Below, one piece after another: positions 31,192 through 44,317 of a DNA stretch of 64,000 bases. The notes beneath the pieces were generated by a model. That model did no database searches. It saw only the letters and a list, made by a program, of their open reading frames with translations, and was not told where the DNA came from. The translations under genes and the position numbers were made by a program. Within the stretch, counting starts at the first letter, position 1. Every line of letters begins with the position of its first letter. This stretch comes from Arctopsyche grandis (taxonomy: Eukaryota > Arthropoda > Insecta > Trichoptera > Hydropsychidae), in assembly GCF_051622035.1 (NCBI RefSeq), contig NC_135362.1:16653501-16717500 (forward strand), read 5' to 3'.

Positions 31192-33367
31192 ATGGAGAAC
31201 GCGATGTCACCAGGAGGTGTAAAAACAGGGGGGGCTGAAGCTACCGGGGTTGAAGGAGGCGAAGGGGGTGGTGGTGTGAAATTGGTGTGCTCGTTGCCGC
31301 CACCTTACCTGAATGCAGAGTTGTATCGCGGGCAGCCACCCCGGCCCAATCCTCTGCCACCTCCATATCAAGACTTCTTACACATTGCTGCGGGTAATTC
31401 AATTCTTTACAACTTCGTGTGATTTTTCTAATGTTTCATCCTTCCCTAAATTGTAACTTTTTGGAAGACGATTTTAGGTTAGAAACGTACGTATTCGCAT
31501 ACGCACATTTTACAATTAGTCTTGATCCTGGGACTACAACGAATTCAAATGTGTCGTTTTCCTGGGGTTCACTTGAGAAGCCTACTTTTGAATATTTTTC
31601 TAAAGCGATTATATTTGATTTTTTTTTTTTTCAATAAATGTCTTTTTATAATATTTTTTAACGTTTTTTAACTGAATCATTTTATTGTTGTAATTCATTT
31701 ATTCTCTAGTTTCATAGATTAACATTTAAAGTATTTTCATTTATTTAATTTTTTTTTTAAATAAAACCTATTTCGAATTATCATGATTTGTTGTATTGTC
31801 AATACAGTCTTCGATTTGTACAGGTTATATTCTTGTCGATATTAGAAAATCTCACTAGTTATGTAGCTTTATAAAACCAAGACTCAAATGATTTACATAC
31901 AAGATATGAAAAGGATACAAAATGGAAATAGAATTGTAAATAGGTTTTTGAGCTCTTTTTCCTATTATGCTGTACATTAACATTAGAATAATATAATACT
32001 ATGATTACTAACCAAATTAAATTAAATTATAAAATAGAAAATGATCAGTAGATCAGTAGCTATTAAAATAGATATAAGATGTATTGTGAACATAATTTCG
32101 TAATAATAAACAGCATTTGAAAATCAAAATACAAAATGGAAGATAAAAAAAGCTGACAATTACTTGCTTTTATTTCTAAATTGCAGTTTTAATTGACATT
32201 TATTAAAATATTTTTTATTACAATGTGGTTAAATTTAAATAATAAAAATACTTCATTTCAGATGGAAAAGGATTGCTTGGCAGATCTGATCTCACTGGAC
32301 GATATTGGAATGGTTTGGCTCAAACCGTAGATAATCCAGAAGATCTATTAAAAATTTCCGATGAGAACTTGATTTGCCCTAGTATGATGGGTCAAAATGG
32401 ATTTTCAGATGGTCGGTTTATGCTAGATACAACTAAGGTGTGTTTTTACATATGTATATGAAAAAAAATCACGCGTATTTTAATTGCATTTAAATTTTGT
32501 AATGCGTATTTATAGGCAATATTAGCAGACGATGCTGGAGATCTCATGATATGGGCTAGACAGCCTTTATGGAGTGGTATAGCAAAATCAGGGGACCAAT
32601 ATGACGCATGGTGTGTGAGTTGTAGTGCGTGTGAACATGATGATGGTATTTCAACGGTAGATTTATCATCAACGGGAGATAAAATTGTCACAGGAGGGAA
32701 TGACAATTGTATTAAGGTAAATAAATAGTATATGTACATATATGTTGTGGTCATTGTGACAAATTGGCTATTTTTAATGACAAACAGACTTTCCACTTTG
32801 ACCGTAATATATGTTCATATATGAAGGTGTCTTGTTTATGTTGATACATAATAAATGATTAATATATATGTAAATTTTATATTCCAGGTATGGGATTTGT
32901 CTCTAATTGCAATTGAAACTTATCGACCAGCTCACGCACACCTCGTGAGTGATGTAGCGTGTCACCCGATTGATCCAGATACTTTCCTATCTTCAAGTAT
33001 AGACGGAACAGTCGCATTATGGGATTCAAAATGTGCTGGCAGTAAAGCAAAAGGTGATTTAACTATTGCAAGATCATTGATGTAGATTGTTTATCATTAT
33101 ATTTAGGGTCTTGTGTTTGTTTTGAAGAAAATATCAATGTATAATTTTTATTTTTATCTGTTTCAGTGCTTGATGTGATGGATTGTTCTGCTCGTTGTGT
33201 TTGTTGGTTAACAGATAAAATATTTGCAGTGGGATATGAAAATGGTGATATAGTATTACGTGATGTATCTCAGAAGAATTCAGTCGTTTCCAAAACTACT
33301 TTGAATTATCCGATACATAGGATAGTATTTAATGAAGGGTAATTTTTACGTTCACTACAATACTTTG

Positions 33368-33452
<85 letters not shown>

Positions 33453-33692
33453 TCTTTTTAATACTATTTTATGTGCTTTATTTACAGAACAAAATATTTA
33501 GCTATCTGTGGAGATTCGTGTGAATTGCGTGTATACAAATTCGACAATGTGACCAGTTTAAAATTGGTTTACGAAGATTCTGGGCATTCGCAGTTTGTCA
33601 GGGGACTTGCTTGGGATAATTGTGATAATGTAAATTTATACTCATGTGCCTGGGATTCTAAAATATTGAAACATACTTTTTCTGTGAAATGA
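31192..33692 (+). CDS. Methylosome protein 50 / WDR77 homologue
   Basis: WD-repeat partner of the arginine methyltransferase PRMT5; the complex symmetrically dimethylates Sm proteins and histones. Six exons: 31192-31393, 32262-32437, 32516-32716, 32888-33053, 33167-33338, 33488-33692, joined in frame to 373 residues. Family-specific matches include LTGRYWNG near the start of the propeller, EHDDGISTV, GGNDNCIKVWDL, AHLVSDVACHP, FLSSSIDGTVALWD and GHSQFVRGLAWD, in the order seen in WDR77. The N-terminus is glycine- and proline-rich, encoded in a GC-rich first exon. The ATG at 31,192 is the first in frame in that exon. Intron 5 contains a (TA)n run. A poly(A) signal AATAAA lies at 33,714-33,719. 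Insect orthologue is known as valois in Drosophila; orthology here is inferred. Confidence 0.9.
33373..33449. repeat. (TA)n microsatellite in MEP50 intron 5
   Basis: About 38 uninterrupted TA dinucleotides between the exon ending at 33,338 and the exon starting at 33,488. Likely length-polymorphic and able to form a cruciform. Confidence 0.97.
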
Positions 33693-33801
33693 TTATATTT
33701 TTACATTTTTATTAATAAAATTTGATTATAAACTGTTCATTCTACTAAATTTTGCATTTTATTTTATCACCAAAAGAATAAATTATGTATTATTTTAGCT
33801 A

Positions 33802-35571
33802 TTATATTTGGTAAAATTCTTCATAATCTTCATTATCAACATTGTCATCATTCTTGTCAGCTGGCACGAGTATCGGCGAAGCCATGTTGTAAAGCATGGG
33901 CTGTTCTAATCGATCGTAGACTTCTTTTGGGACTTTTTTAATAAATGCAAATTGTCTTGGTAAATTACACGTGCATTTTCCATTTTCTGTTTCTTCTAAC
34001 AATTTTGTGGCATATATTTGAATCTGTTCAAAAGCTGTTGCTGTTGAAAAAAACGTTATTTTAATACACAGTTGAACGTTAATACAAAACTATAAATAAT
34101 TAAAAAAAACTATTTACTGATGTCGGCATCTTTAGCTTCTGCAGCTGAGATACAAAATCTAATTGTATACCTTCCTTTGAGTTGAACCGGTGTCATGTGT
34201 ATAAGTTTGGATTCGTTCAGGACTGAGAGAAATTCTTGATTTATTTCATCAGGTACGTCTTTCAATCTGAAACATACTAATCCAAATACGACCTTGTTCA
34301 CAACTTCGAAGCGACCATCGTTTATTAGCATTTCTTCAAAGAGTTTTGCCAATCGAATGTGATTTCTCTGATATTCTCTAATTCCGCTCAATCCCTGAAA
34401 TCGTAGCATGAACCAAAGTTTCAATGATCTAAAATTTTCTGATATTGACGTTCCCCAATATTGGTGATTGTACAATAGATTTATATCAGTCGGTCTGGGA
34501 TACGTTCCCATGAATGCCGAACAATATCTTTCTCTGTCTCTGACCCACAAACAGGCACAATCGTCATGCACCTTGCACCAGCGGTCTGGATTAGTGTGGA
34601 AGGAGTCTGCAAAAATCAATCCTTTACTGAGTACTCTCATTTCTTCGCAAAATAACGAGCATCCTCCGTATGATCCGTCAACGTGGAACCACATGTCATA
34701 TTGTTTGCATATATCACCGAGTTCTGCAAAATGGTCGACGGCCCCAGAGCCATTCGTGCCAAAACCAGCACAGAGAAATATTGGTATATATCCATTGGAG
34801 ATATCTTTCTTTATTGTTTTTTTCAAAGTTTCACCGCGTAGAGTAAATTCTTCATCAGTTTCTAAGATTTTGAGTTTTACAAATGACAATTTTGATATTT
34901 TCTCAAGTGATGCGTCTGCTTCCTCTGAACAATAAGCTACTAGTTTTGGTAAAAAATCTGTATCTTGTGCATCACTGTTGGAATCTTTAAGTTTGTTGAT
35001 CGCATAGGATCTAGCTGATAGGATGCAGTTTGAAAGACACTCGGTTGCTGTAGATTGCATGACCCCACCTCCCGTGGAAGTACTCAAAAATTCTTCAGGT
35101 AAATCTAAGCTTTTACAAAGCCAGTCCATTACTACGATTTCCAACTCATTGGCCGCTGGAGACGCCATCTAATTGAATAGTTATAGATTGATTGTATTAT
35201 TATGAAAAATTAATAGTGATTTTCTTGTATAATAATTACTCAATATAATTAATTACCCATGATAACGGTACGACACCAATTGCGTTTGATATAAGATTTC
35301 CCAATAAAGATGAAAAACCAGAGCCCGATGGTAAATAAGCGAAAAATTGATTATGTCGCCAATGCGTTACACCTCTCAAAATGTGTTTATTAAAATCTTT
35401 GACGATTTCTTCCCATTCGTCTGGTTTTTCAGGTGGGTAATCTGCTAATGCGCTTTTAAGGTATCCCGGCATCACATCAGGGAAAACATGCATAGAATTG
35501 ACTGTTTCGGCATACTCGCATATTTCGTCTATTATATTTTTTCCAATGACTTGAAATGTTTCAATGTCCAT
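33802..35571 (-). CDS. Aromatic-amino-acid decarboxylase-like protein, catalytic residues lost
   Basis: PLP-dependent group II decarboxylase fold, duplicate of the adjacent Tdc. Three exons on the minus strand: 35571-35257, 35168-34118, 34040-33802, joined in frame to 534 residues, close to the family length. Conserved scaffold: THWRHNQFFAYLPSG, ASPAANELE, GGGVMQSTATE, FHVDGSYGG (Asp269, pairing with the PLP ring nitrogen in the family), NFRSLKLWFMLR, GLVCFRLK. Changed sites: the family lysine that forms the PLP Schiff base (AADC Lys303, motif NP-x-K-W) is Arg301 in NPDRW; the ring-stacking histidine (AADC His192, motif EAHSS) is Asp190 in EEADAS; the TTLGTT loop reads AGFGTN. The offset to AADC numbering is constant, so the alignment is firm. 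Exons 2-6 of Tdc are fused into one here. The intact frame suggests a selected non-decarboxylase role. Expression is unknown. Confidence 0.9.
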
Positions 35572-37502
35572 TTTGATAAATTAAAAGATGCTGAAAAGGT
35601 TGTTTATGAAAGTATTTAAAGTTTCGAGATTGTTCTAATATAATTATAACTATGTACATATATGCAGAAATAAAATACGTACAGTTTATGTAAAATTTAC
35701 ACAGAAAAAAAACTTATCAAATTTCGAAGAGAAATGAATTCGTGATTGAAAACAAATGATATATTTTTATTTTGTAATAACTTTTTATTTGAAAATAAAA
35801 AAAAGAATAATATATTTTTATATTTTAAAATGGGAAGGATTTGTATGGGAAATATTTAAACCAAGTATGTATATTTTAACAACGATATATATTTGAAATG
35901 CATATTTTTGGCATTACAATAATTTAACATTAAATGAGCTTTATGCCATGAAACATTTATAAGTTTTAATTTTCAACGGAGGGTTGTAGTCGGTATATGC
36001 TATTCACATATTTTTCAACGAGAGAAAAGTGTTATTATATTTATTTAATACATTTTACATACCTACCTAAATTATGAGATATTTTTATGCATACATACAT
36101 ATTTATTTAATACAAGAGTGTTTAGTGAAATTGACTCATTGCTAAATAAGAAAATATATATCATAATGTAACGATACATTCATCACAAATCATGCTTGCG
36201 TTATATTTTGCAGGAATGAAAAATAAATTTAGACATGCATGTTCAAGAAAAGAAATTTAGAGAAATTATAAAACTATATTGCATAATTATTATCATTTTG
36301 TTAAATGTTCCTGTGTTCAGTTCTTCGTTGGAGAAGCATTGTGCTTGCGATACATTGTCGGAGACAGACCTCTTGGAGAGCGACTTGCATCACGTTCAGG
36401 TGATGGTGAACCACTGCCACGCCTTCCTTGACTAGGGTTCTTCAACCTCACCATTGTATCCAGATGACGGAATCTATTTTAATTTAATTAATATTAGTGT
36501 TTATGAAGAAATTGTATATTTATGTTTATTCTTTTGTTAAGAAAATTTACAGTTTTATTAATTAAAAAATTGATAACAAAAAATAATAATTAGAAGAAAA
36601 ACCATTTTAAAAATTTTCGCAATGTTAAAATATAATCCAATATTAAAATGAAATGCAGTGAATTTGAGCTAAACAGAAATGCTGATGAGCCAGAAAATAT
36701 ACATTTGGATTAACACAACTGTAAAATAGCAATAGTAAATATGTAGGTATAAAAGAAACAATTGATATAAAAATAATGACAGAAACATAATGATTTGATG
36801 AAATACAAAGCTATGTATATACATATACATATATGTAATATGTATGCACATGTATAATCAATGAAGAGCATAATAAATAAATAAATAGATAAAGTAAAAA
36901 GTGCCTTAAAAGAGTAATTAGGGGAAATATGAGGAGGAAGAATCAACTGTAAATAAAATATGTATTAAGATGAAGAGAATAGTTAAATGTATAAGTAATA
37001 GTATGAGAACAGAATTACGCACTAACATAATACAAAATTATAAATAAAATACATATTTTAATTGAGAATGGAAAATAGCCGAGCCCTGAAAGTTCTTACT
37101 GCCTTCGGTTAGTCACCGCTTAAGCAACCACTGGGTGTCTGAGAAAGAATTTCTATTACATCTTGAGACCATAGGAACTGGAGGGGAATTCTGACTCGTA
37201 GGAAAGGTTACACAGAGCTAAGTAAAGCCCCGCACAAGAAGATTTCTTTTATAAAAATTGACACCAAATTAATACCTGATAGCCAAATCGCTAGCATTAC
37301 TTCCATTGTCATGATCTGTACTCTGGAAGAAGAACGCAAGTGGCCAACTTATCCAAGAAGAATTGTTGTTGCTATAAAATACAGAAATATTAGATTTGAT
37401 TGATTATTTACCGTCGATTATGTCAGTTATTCAGTCAAGGAAATTCTATACAATGTGTATTTTTTGAGTATTGTATATATATATATATTGAAATTTTAAA
37501 AT
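35572..37502. other. DNA between the two decarboxylase genes
   Basis: Mostly AT-rich. A weak candidate secreted-peptide exon lies at 36,235-36,435 (listed separately). 37,075-37,250 has a less AT-rich block of unknown nature. It must contain the promoter of the 33.8-35.6 kb gene and the 3' end of Tdc; no site could be assigned. Confidence 0.45.
36235..36399 (+). CDS. Weak candidate exon with signal-peptide-like start
   Basis: After an acceptor-like TTGCAG at 36,208-36,213, a frame opens at an ATG at 36,235 and encodes a short basic start, a hydrophobic run (CIIIIILLNVPVF) and then SSSLEKHCACDTLSETDLL. A donor-like CAG/GTGATG occurs near 36,399. It could be the first coding exon of a small secreted protein, but no further exon was found and no family is recognised. 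It may be chance. Confidence 0.2.
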
Positions 37503-40500
37503 TTAGTCCTCGTACGTGCTAGGTGCAGTTTGAGACATTTGTCTTTCGCGTTCTACAGGCCGCTGTTGAACCGGTGGTGCTGATTTAACAATGGCAGGAT
37601 TGTAAATTTTAGGATCGCTAACCATTCGTACGAAGAAGGACCTCTTGTATGCAAGAGTATCCTTACGCTTCTTGATCAGAGCATCACTCATATTTGCCAG
37701 TTCCTTTTGAAAAAATAACATTAGTGATTGTTTCTAAATATGTTCAATTCAAAATAATTAATTAAATTTTTTGATGTATGACACTCGTAGAAGAAACTTA
37801 CAGCATTCTTATCTGTTATTTCCAAAAGTTCTGTAGCAAATTCAGTAATGATATCCCATGCATAGTCTATAAAACGTTAAAAATATAAAAAAAATTCTCT
37901 GATATATTTTATAACAATAGAGATTAAATTTTTTTTAAAGAATTATCTATATCGGTAGAATTACCCATATCTTCTTGAGTGGGATTTGGTGCTGCAACGC
38001 AAAACCTAATGATGTACTTATCATGCACAGATGCTGGAACCATGTGCAGTTTTCCAGAACCATTGATATTAGTCAAAAGTTTTTTATTCAACTCGTTGAT
38101 TTCATTCTCTGTTTGTCCTTCAGTTCCTCTTAATCTGAAGCACACCAATCCCATCTGGAAAAAAATGTAAGCAATTGCAAAAAAACCCGATGCGGCACAA
38201 ACGATCGACAAGCGCCAGACAGACTGAACCACAGATTAACTGTACGTGTACCTAATGCGTGCGCACTGCTCGCACTTACACTAAGCGAAATCTACCCAAA
38301 GTCCCGACATACCTACCCTGTATACGTTCTGTGCTTCTGATACTTTAGTTCCGAATTTTGCCTTATTAAACTCGCCAGAAAGATCCAACTCAATTTTAAT
38401 AATTACCATTTTAATAATTGCATCTGTGCATATCGAAAGGTTACTTGTCATCTGATGTGCAATCTATCATTTGTGAAGTCGAGAATTGCGTTTAAAGCAG
38501 CCATCCGGTTAATCTGTGGTTCAGTCTGTCTGGCGCTTGTCGATCGTTTGCACCAAACCCAAAAAAATCCTATGACGATATTCAATATTTATAACTATTT
38601 TTATGTACCTTGACGTCATTGGTGACATCAAACCTGCCATCCTTCAACACAAGCGATTCAAAATATTTGGCTAAACGACAATGGCATCTGATGTATTCTT
38701 GGAGGCCGGATATACCGTAGCTCCTCAGCACAAACCAAAGCTTTAAGGAGCGAAACCTGCGACTCAAAGCAACTCCCCAATGACGGTAATCTATAGTTTT
38801 ACTATCGTGCATGTGTTGAAGATACAGAGGGTCGACAACCAAAGATGAAGTCAGCAAGAAGCGATCTCGCACCCATAAAGTGGAACAGTCGAAGTTGGTC
38901 AACAACCACTTGTTCGGATTCGTATTGAACGAGTCGGCGTATTCTATTCCAGCCAATAAGGGTTTAAGTTCCGGACATATGAAGGAGCTTCCAGCATAAG
39001 CGGCATCCACGTGCATCCAAACTGCTGGAAAACGACGACATACTCTACCTATTTCTTCTATGGCGTCAAAAGAGCAGCAAGAAGTAGTTCCTAAGGTTGT
39101 CGATACGAAAAACGGTACTCGACCAGCTTCTTCGTCTTCTTCCATGGCCTGTATTTAAATACAGTATTAAACTAAGGTTTTTAAGCATTGAATAAAGTGC
39201 GATGTTTGGTAAATTACTCTTTTGAGTGTCTCTCCTCGAAGACTAGCCTTCTCGTCCGGTTGTAGAACACGCATTTTTACGAAGGATATCATGGCAGCTT
39301 TTTCTACACTTGAATGAGCTTCTTTGGAACAATATGCTATAAGCTTCGACAACAGAACCGCATCATCGACATTTGGATGCTGATTCTTCAAACGCTTTAT
39401 AGCATTTGCTCGTGCTGCTAACATTACCACTAAAATGCACTCACTAGCTGACCCCTTAAATAAATAATGAACTACGGTAAATACAATGTTTTACAAAACA
39501 AAAATATATAAAAGTAGATCCGTTTTAATAAATGGATAGACGTTCGAAATTAATGGATCGAAATGAAATACAAATTGGAGACAGCAATAAAAAACCTTCT
39601 AAATTTAGTAATCTTCATGAGATGCTTCAGTTTATGGCATGTTGACACAATGTCCGATGAAGTTTTATTACAGGAAATGTTCAAAATAGGGTGAATAAAT
39701 AATTAATAGAATAATTGAGACACTGTCGCTAATTTAATTTTTCAAACAAGAGCGAAGCTGCAGAATTTTAGTTAAGATGATTATAACTATTTAATAAAAA
39801 ATAATATTCAACTTACCTGCATCACACCACCACCCTTACTTCCTTCCTCCAATGTTAGAAAATGTTTCGGCAACCCTATCGCTTTTCCTATAAATCAGTT
39901 ACGTTATTACTTGTATATATTTATGCTAAAATACATATATGTATGTAGAGAAAGTAGCAATCCCATAAGAAAAGGATATAAATTCAAAAGAATTGAGGAA
40001 TTAATTTGTCTAGCCGGCTGTTTGTATCCAAAATTTTCAAATTACATTTGCAAATAATGAAAAGGGATGGGCGTACGATTATTTATTTCTAAAAATGGAG
40101 TTAAAACGAAACTCACCAAACCAATCTAGCACGATGGTTTCTAATTCCGTGCATGCAGGGCTTGCCACCTGCAATTCAAAATTTTCGATAAAAATTCATC
40201 AATTTTCGATAAAAATTCATCAATTTTAAAAAGTGATATGATGTAGTGGATGTTACCCAAGAGAATCCAATGCAACCGAGTCCATCAGAGAGCATGTCGC
40301 CGAGTATGGAAGGGTAGCAGTTTCCGGATGGAAAGTAAGCGTGAAATCTCGGATGTTGCCAGTGAGTCATACCCGGAATTATCTTCGATTCGACGTCAGC
40401 CATGATGGCTTCCCAGGGTTCGGGGTCGTGGGGTGCATGATCTGGCAATAGTTTGCTTAGATAGCCTGGTTCAACATTCGGAGTCACCCGTTTATCCGGT

Positions 40501-40571
40501 AAAGAGTCGACAAACTCGCAGATGTAGTCAACCATCTCCTTACCGCGGATCCGAAACTCTTCAGTGTTCAT
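37503..40571 (-). CDS. Tdc: Tyrosine decarboxylase
   Basis: PLP enzyme converting tyrosine to tyramine, the first step of octopamine synthesis in insects. Eight exons on the minus strand: 40571-40257, 40168-40117, 39887-39817, 39454-39218, 39148-38609, 38154-37965, 37866-37802, 37703-37503, joined in frame to 556 residues. All active-site motifs are present: THWQHPRFHAYFPSGN, GGGVMQGSASE, KEAHSSVEKAA (His193), STTLGTTSCCSFD, MHVDAAYAG (Asp273), SFNTNPNKWLLTNFDCSTLW (Lys305). The NTNPNKW form, DYRHWGVALSRRFRSLKLW and the KLHMVPAS C-terminal motif match Drosophila Tdc1/Tdc2 rather than Ddc (which has NFNPHKW). Substrate assignment is from these family motifs. The start ATG at 40,571 gives the usual N-terminus MNTEEFRIRGKEMV. 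A 351-bp MITE lies in the intron between exons 5 and 6. Confidence 0.93.
38199..38549. mobile_element. MITE with perfect 42-bp terminal inverted repeats in a Tdc intron
   Basis: The first 42 bases, starting AAACGATCGACAAGCGCCAG, are the exact reverse complement of the last 42. Both sides are flanked by GCAC (38,195-38,198 and 38,550-38,553), a possible 4-bp target duplication. The 351-bp body is non-coding. Superfamily not determined. The identical arms suggest recent activity. Confidence 0.85.
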
Positions 40572-43300
40572 GATGGAAGAGTCTGGAACTTTTCAGAAGA
40601 CAAAAGAGTCCACGTATTGACGGTTTGAACGATCTATGTCGAATGAATCTACGAGTATCTATGTACGTAAAGACGACTTTTCCGGGACTATTTTATGAAA
40701 ATGCTTCGCATTTAGACGTTCTGGCATTTCAAGGTTTTCCCGATCGTGCGAATTTCGGCAAAATACGTGAGGTCACTTTCAATATATGTATAATAATGAA
40801 AGGAATGTAATGCTGTCTGGAGATAAATCATATTTAATTTGTGATTTAAGGAGTGGAGCAAGGATAAGCATTTCTACGTGAAAATTTCATTATGAATGTT
40901 TATGGGGAATTATTTTTGGATTTTCTGAACAAGACAAGATACGATATGTACATATATGTGTTCATAAAGCACGCCTGAAAGCATTATTAAACTCTATGCT
41001 TAATATTCTAACAACCGGGAGTTGATGTGTGAATTTTAATATAAACCGCTTCATCGCTTAAAAGTTAATATCTATAGAAAATTTAAATGGAAAAACGCCT
41101 TTTTATAAATACATTATAATACAAAAATTTGTATCCATACATTAATTTGTTGGAAAATGTCTAAGAAATTTTGCTTTTAGGTTTAATTTCTACTCTTTGC
41201 CAAATATTGCAAAAGTTACAAATACAAGGAAGTCGTTTACGAACGAACAGATGTTATCTGAATCGTTGAAATTGTGTAATTTGAATTAATTTGACATTTT
41301 AGTTAATGTAACTGACGAAAATTCATTGATGAAACTAACATCTTCTTTCAGAACAGCGTATTTACGTGTAAAGTAAATGATATAGTTTATTAAATAAAAT
41401 CAAATCGATTTAGTTAATTATATTTCTTAGTTTCGATAAAAATATGCAATTAAAATCGGTTAATTTTTCAAACAAATTATGTCTTATCAACGTTATTATA
41501 TCCGTGAAACAAAAAACTTACAATATTACAAAATTACGTAAATGGCTTTTGTATTTCATCGATTTTAATAATATCTAGTGTTTTATTGATGTAAAATGTT
41601 TATGTCCCGATAAAGTGACCTATAAAATCCAAATCAAATAAATTGTTTTACAGTACACTTCGATCGTTTCGGGGGATTTGTAGATTCTTGCGTCACAAAT
41701 TTATTTTATCATTTGAAAACAGATGATGATAATGGTATAACATATACAATTAATTTATCAAGTCTGAAAAGGTGGATTGTATTCTTGAAGAGAGATAATG
41801 ATGGTAAATTGTTATATGGTGGATTTTAATTGTGGCCCAAAAGACAATAGAAATGGCAAAAAGCCTAGGGCATAGTTTCGCAACCCGACACTTTTAATTG
41901 AATCTTTTTTTTTAATATACATACAAACGTAAAGGTATCGTAGAGTTTTAATTGTAGATTCCTTCATTAAAAAATCTTTTCAGTTCATTTTAATGTTGGA
42001 AAAAAATAGGCGTGAAGTGTATGTAGTATGTACCTATATATAATATATGTACGTAGGTATTTAGAATATCTATGTGTGTATGTATTTCGAAAACGTTTAC
42101 ATATAACGAATTTAAAGGAAAATTATGGTTTTTGCGAGCAAGTTAAATAAATTATTGGAAAATATCAGAGTGTTCGTTATTAAGTTCCATTTTACATCTA
42201 GTGAATAATTCAATCAACCACACAGATTTCACCACTTACATACATATATAAATTGAGAATAATAAATAATTTTAATGGTATTTTTTATATCATTTTATAA
42301 GTAATAGTATTTATTTATAGCACTATTTAGAAGTTAAACGATATATTGCATAATCGATCTTTTGTAAACATGGTAAAATATAGGTATAAAAAGTCCACGT
42401 GACCTGCCAAGAAAATTTATGTTTGCCACTAAAAGTACTTAAAATTCAATCTACTTCCGTATTTTAATAAATTGTAAATAATGCAACAAATACTAGGATT
42501 GATTTTTGTTACTGAAAATTTTGGCAGAATTATAAGTAGTGATATAAATATATTAAAATTATATCCATTGAAATTGAATAACGATTATAAATCAAACAGA
42601 ACCATAATCATATTATTTGGAAAATCACCAAGACTTATTCACAAAAACAAATATAATAATTACATATCGATCTGACAGTAATACATTTATAACTTTTAAT
42701 TTTGAATTAAAATTTAATAAATATGTTTAGTTTTAATTTAAATTTAAATAAAGGATTAATTATTGATAGTTAAAATTTAATTTCAGACATTTTCAGAAAT
42801 GAAAATGTTGTTTTATAGACGTTTAATAGTAATCAAATGTTTAGTCATGTATGTACATATATACATACATACATACAATATATTTAAATTTTAAATTCTG
42901 TGCGTTAAATTTGTCCAAGAATAATGTAGTAGCTGTTTCTTTATGACTGTTTGATGTTGTATTACACGTCTTTAAAAAATCATATCTTGCATATTTCAAG
43001 AAATTTTCATAAGCGTAACAATGCTATTGAGCTTTTAATTGCTTAGGAAAAGCGGGCAAGGTGACTGACCTACATACCGCTTTTCCAACTTTGGCATTAT
43101 GTATGTATATTACATATATTTATTATTAAGCTTTTTCACATTCAGAATTTGTGATGCGGAAAAATCAAGATACTTCACATGCACATTTATCGATTTAAAT
43201 ATAAAACGATAGAATTTTTGAAAATTATGCGTACATTCTATGAAATGTATCTACAACAAGTGAGTTTGGCATTTTCAAGTCACTAGGCAAAACAGATTTT
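40572..43300. other. Tdc: Tdc upstream region and AT-rich intergenic DNA
   Basis: The first 200 bp upstream of the Tdc ATG are of mixed composition and should hold its promoter and 5' UTR. Beyond about 40,850 the DNA is very AT-rich with scattered ATATGTAC-type runs. No gene or transposon could be supported. Confidence 0.5.
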
Positions 43301-43815
43301 GGAGATGTAGGGGGCCGCAAAATATTTTATTTTTGGAAATATAAATAAAATTAAAATATAATTATTTTGTCTATATATTTTTTTGATTATTTTTAAATAT
43401 ACATATAAGTATGTACATTTAGATATTATTAATTTTTATGTGTCAAAAATAATAATAATAATAATGAAAAACAACATAAATTTATAAAAAGAAAAACCTT
43501 TCCAAAATTATAAGAATTTCTTTCTTATGATACTATTTTTGATAAATATCGTTACAAATCATTTGATATGTCGGGGGTAGCAAGACATTTTGTTTTTAGA
43601 AATATAAATAAAATTAAAAATAAGTCACTATTTTTTTGAATATTCTTAAATATAAATATCAGTATTTACATTTAGATATTATTAATTTTAATATATCAAA
43701 AATAATAATAATACTAAAAAAACAACCTAAATTTATAAAAAACGAAAAACACTTGTAAGATTTTCTTTCGTATGATACTGTTTTTGATAAATCGTATAAA
43801 TATCGTTAAAAATCT
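43300..43815. repeat. Tandem duplication, unit about 263 bp
   Basis: The segment beginning TAGGGGGCCGCAAAATATTTT near 43,308 is repeated in diverged form from TCGGGGGTAGCAAGACATTTT near 43,571. Both contain AAATATAAATAAAATTAAA, TTTAGATATTATTAATTTT, (AAT)n, and TTTCTT-CGTATGATACTGTTTTTGATAAAT-like blocks in the same order. Non-coding. Confidence 0.82.
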
Positions 43816-44317
43816 TTTTTTTTTTATTATGTAAATAAAATATTTGTCGATTGTCCTAAAATTTTACTAGAAAGTTCGAAAAATGTGTTTTTTTTTTTAA
43901 AGGTATTAAATGTCTATTAATGCTAATAAGGTCTGATTTACAATTATACGTCTACATAACATATGTATATGTACATATATATGTATGTATGAACATTCCA
44001 TTGATAAGTAAAGTAGCATAAAATCAGTTTTATTTAAAGATAATTAATAGTTTTGAGCAAATGGATATTAATTTTTGATTAAATAAGTAGGATTTTGTTT
44101 TTCAAAAAAAATCATATTAGAGGAAATTAAACAATGTTTTTCATCACCTTGAAACGCAATGTAAAAAAAGGCTTATAATAAAAACCGTTATATATGTACG
44201 TTAGCCGAAATGTTGTAAGTATTATAATTTGATCAAAAATGGAATCTGGTATAAAATGGCTTTAACATTAGGGAAGGTCCTGAAGTACATAGATATGTGT
44301 GATAATGAAACAGGTAC

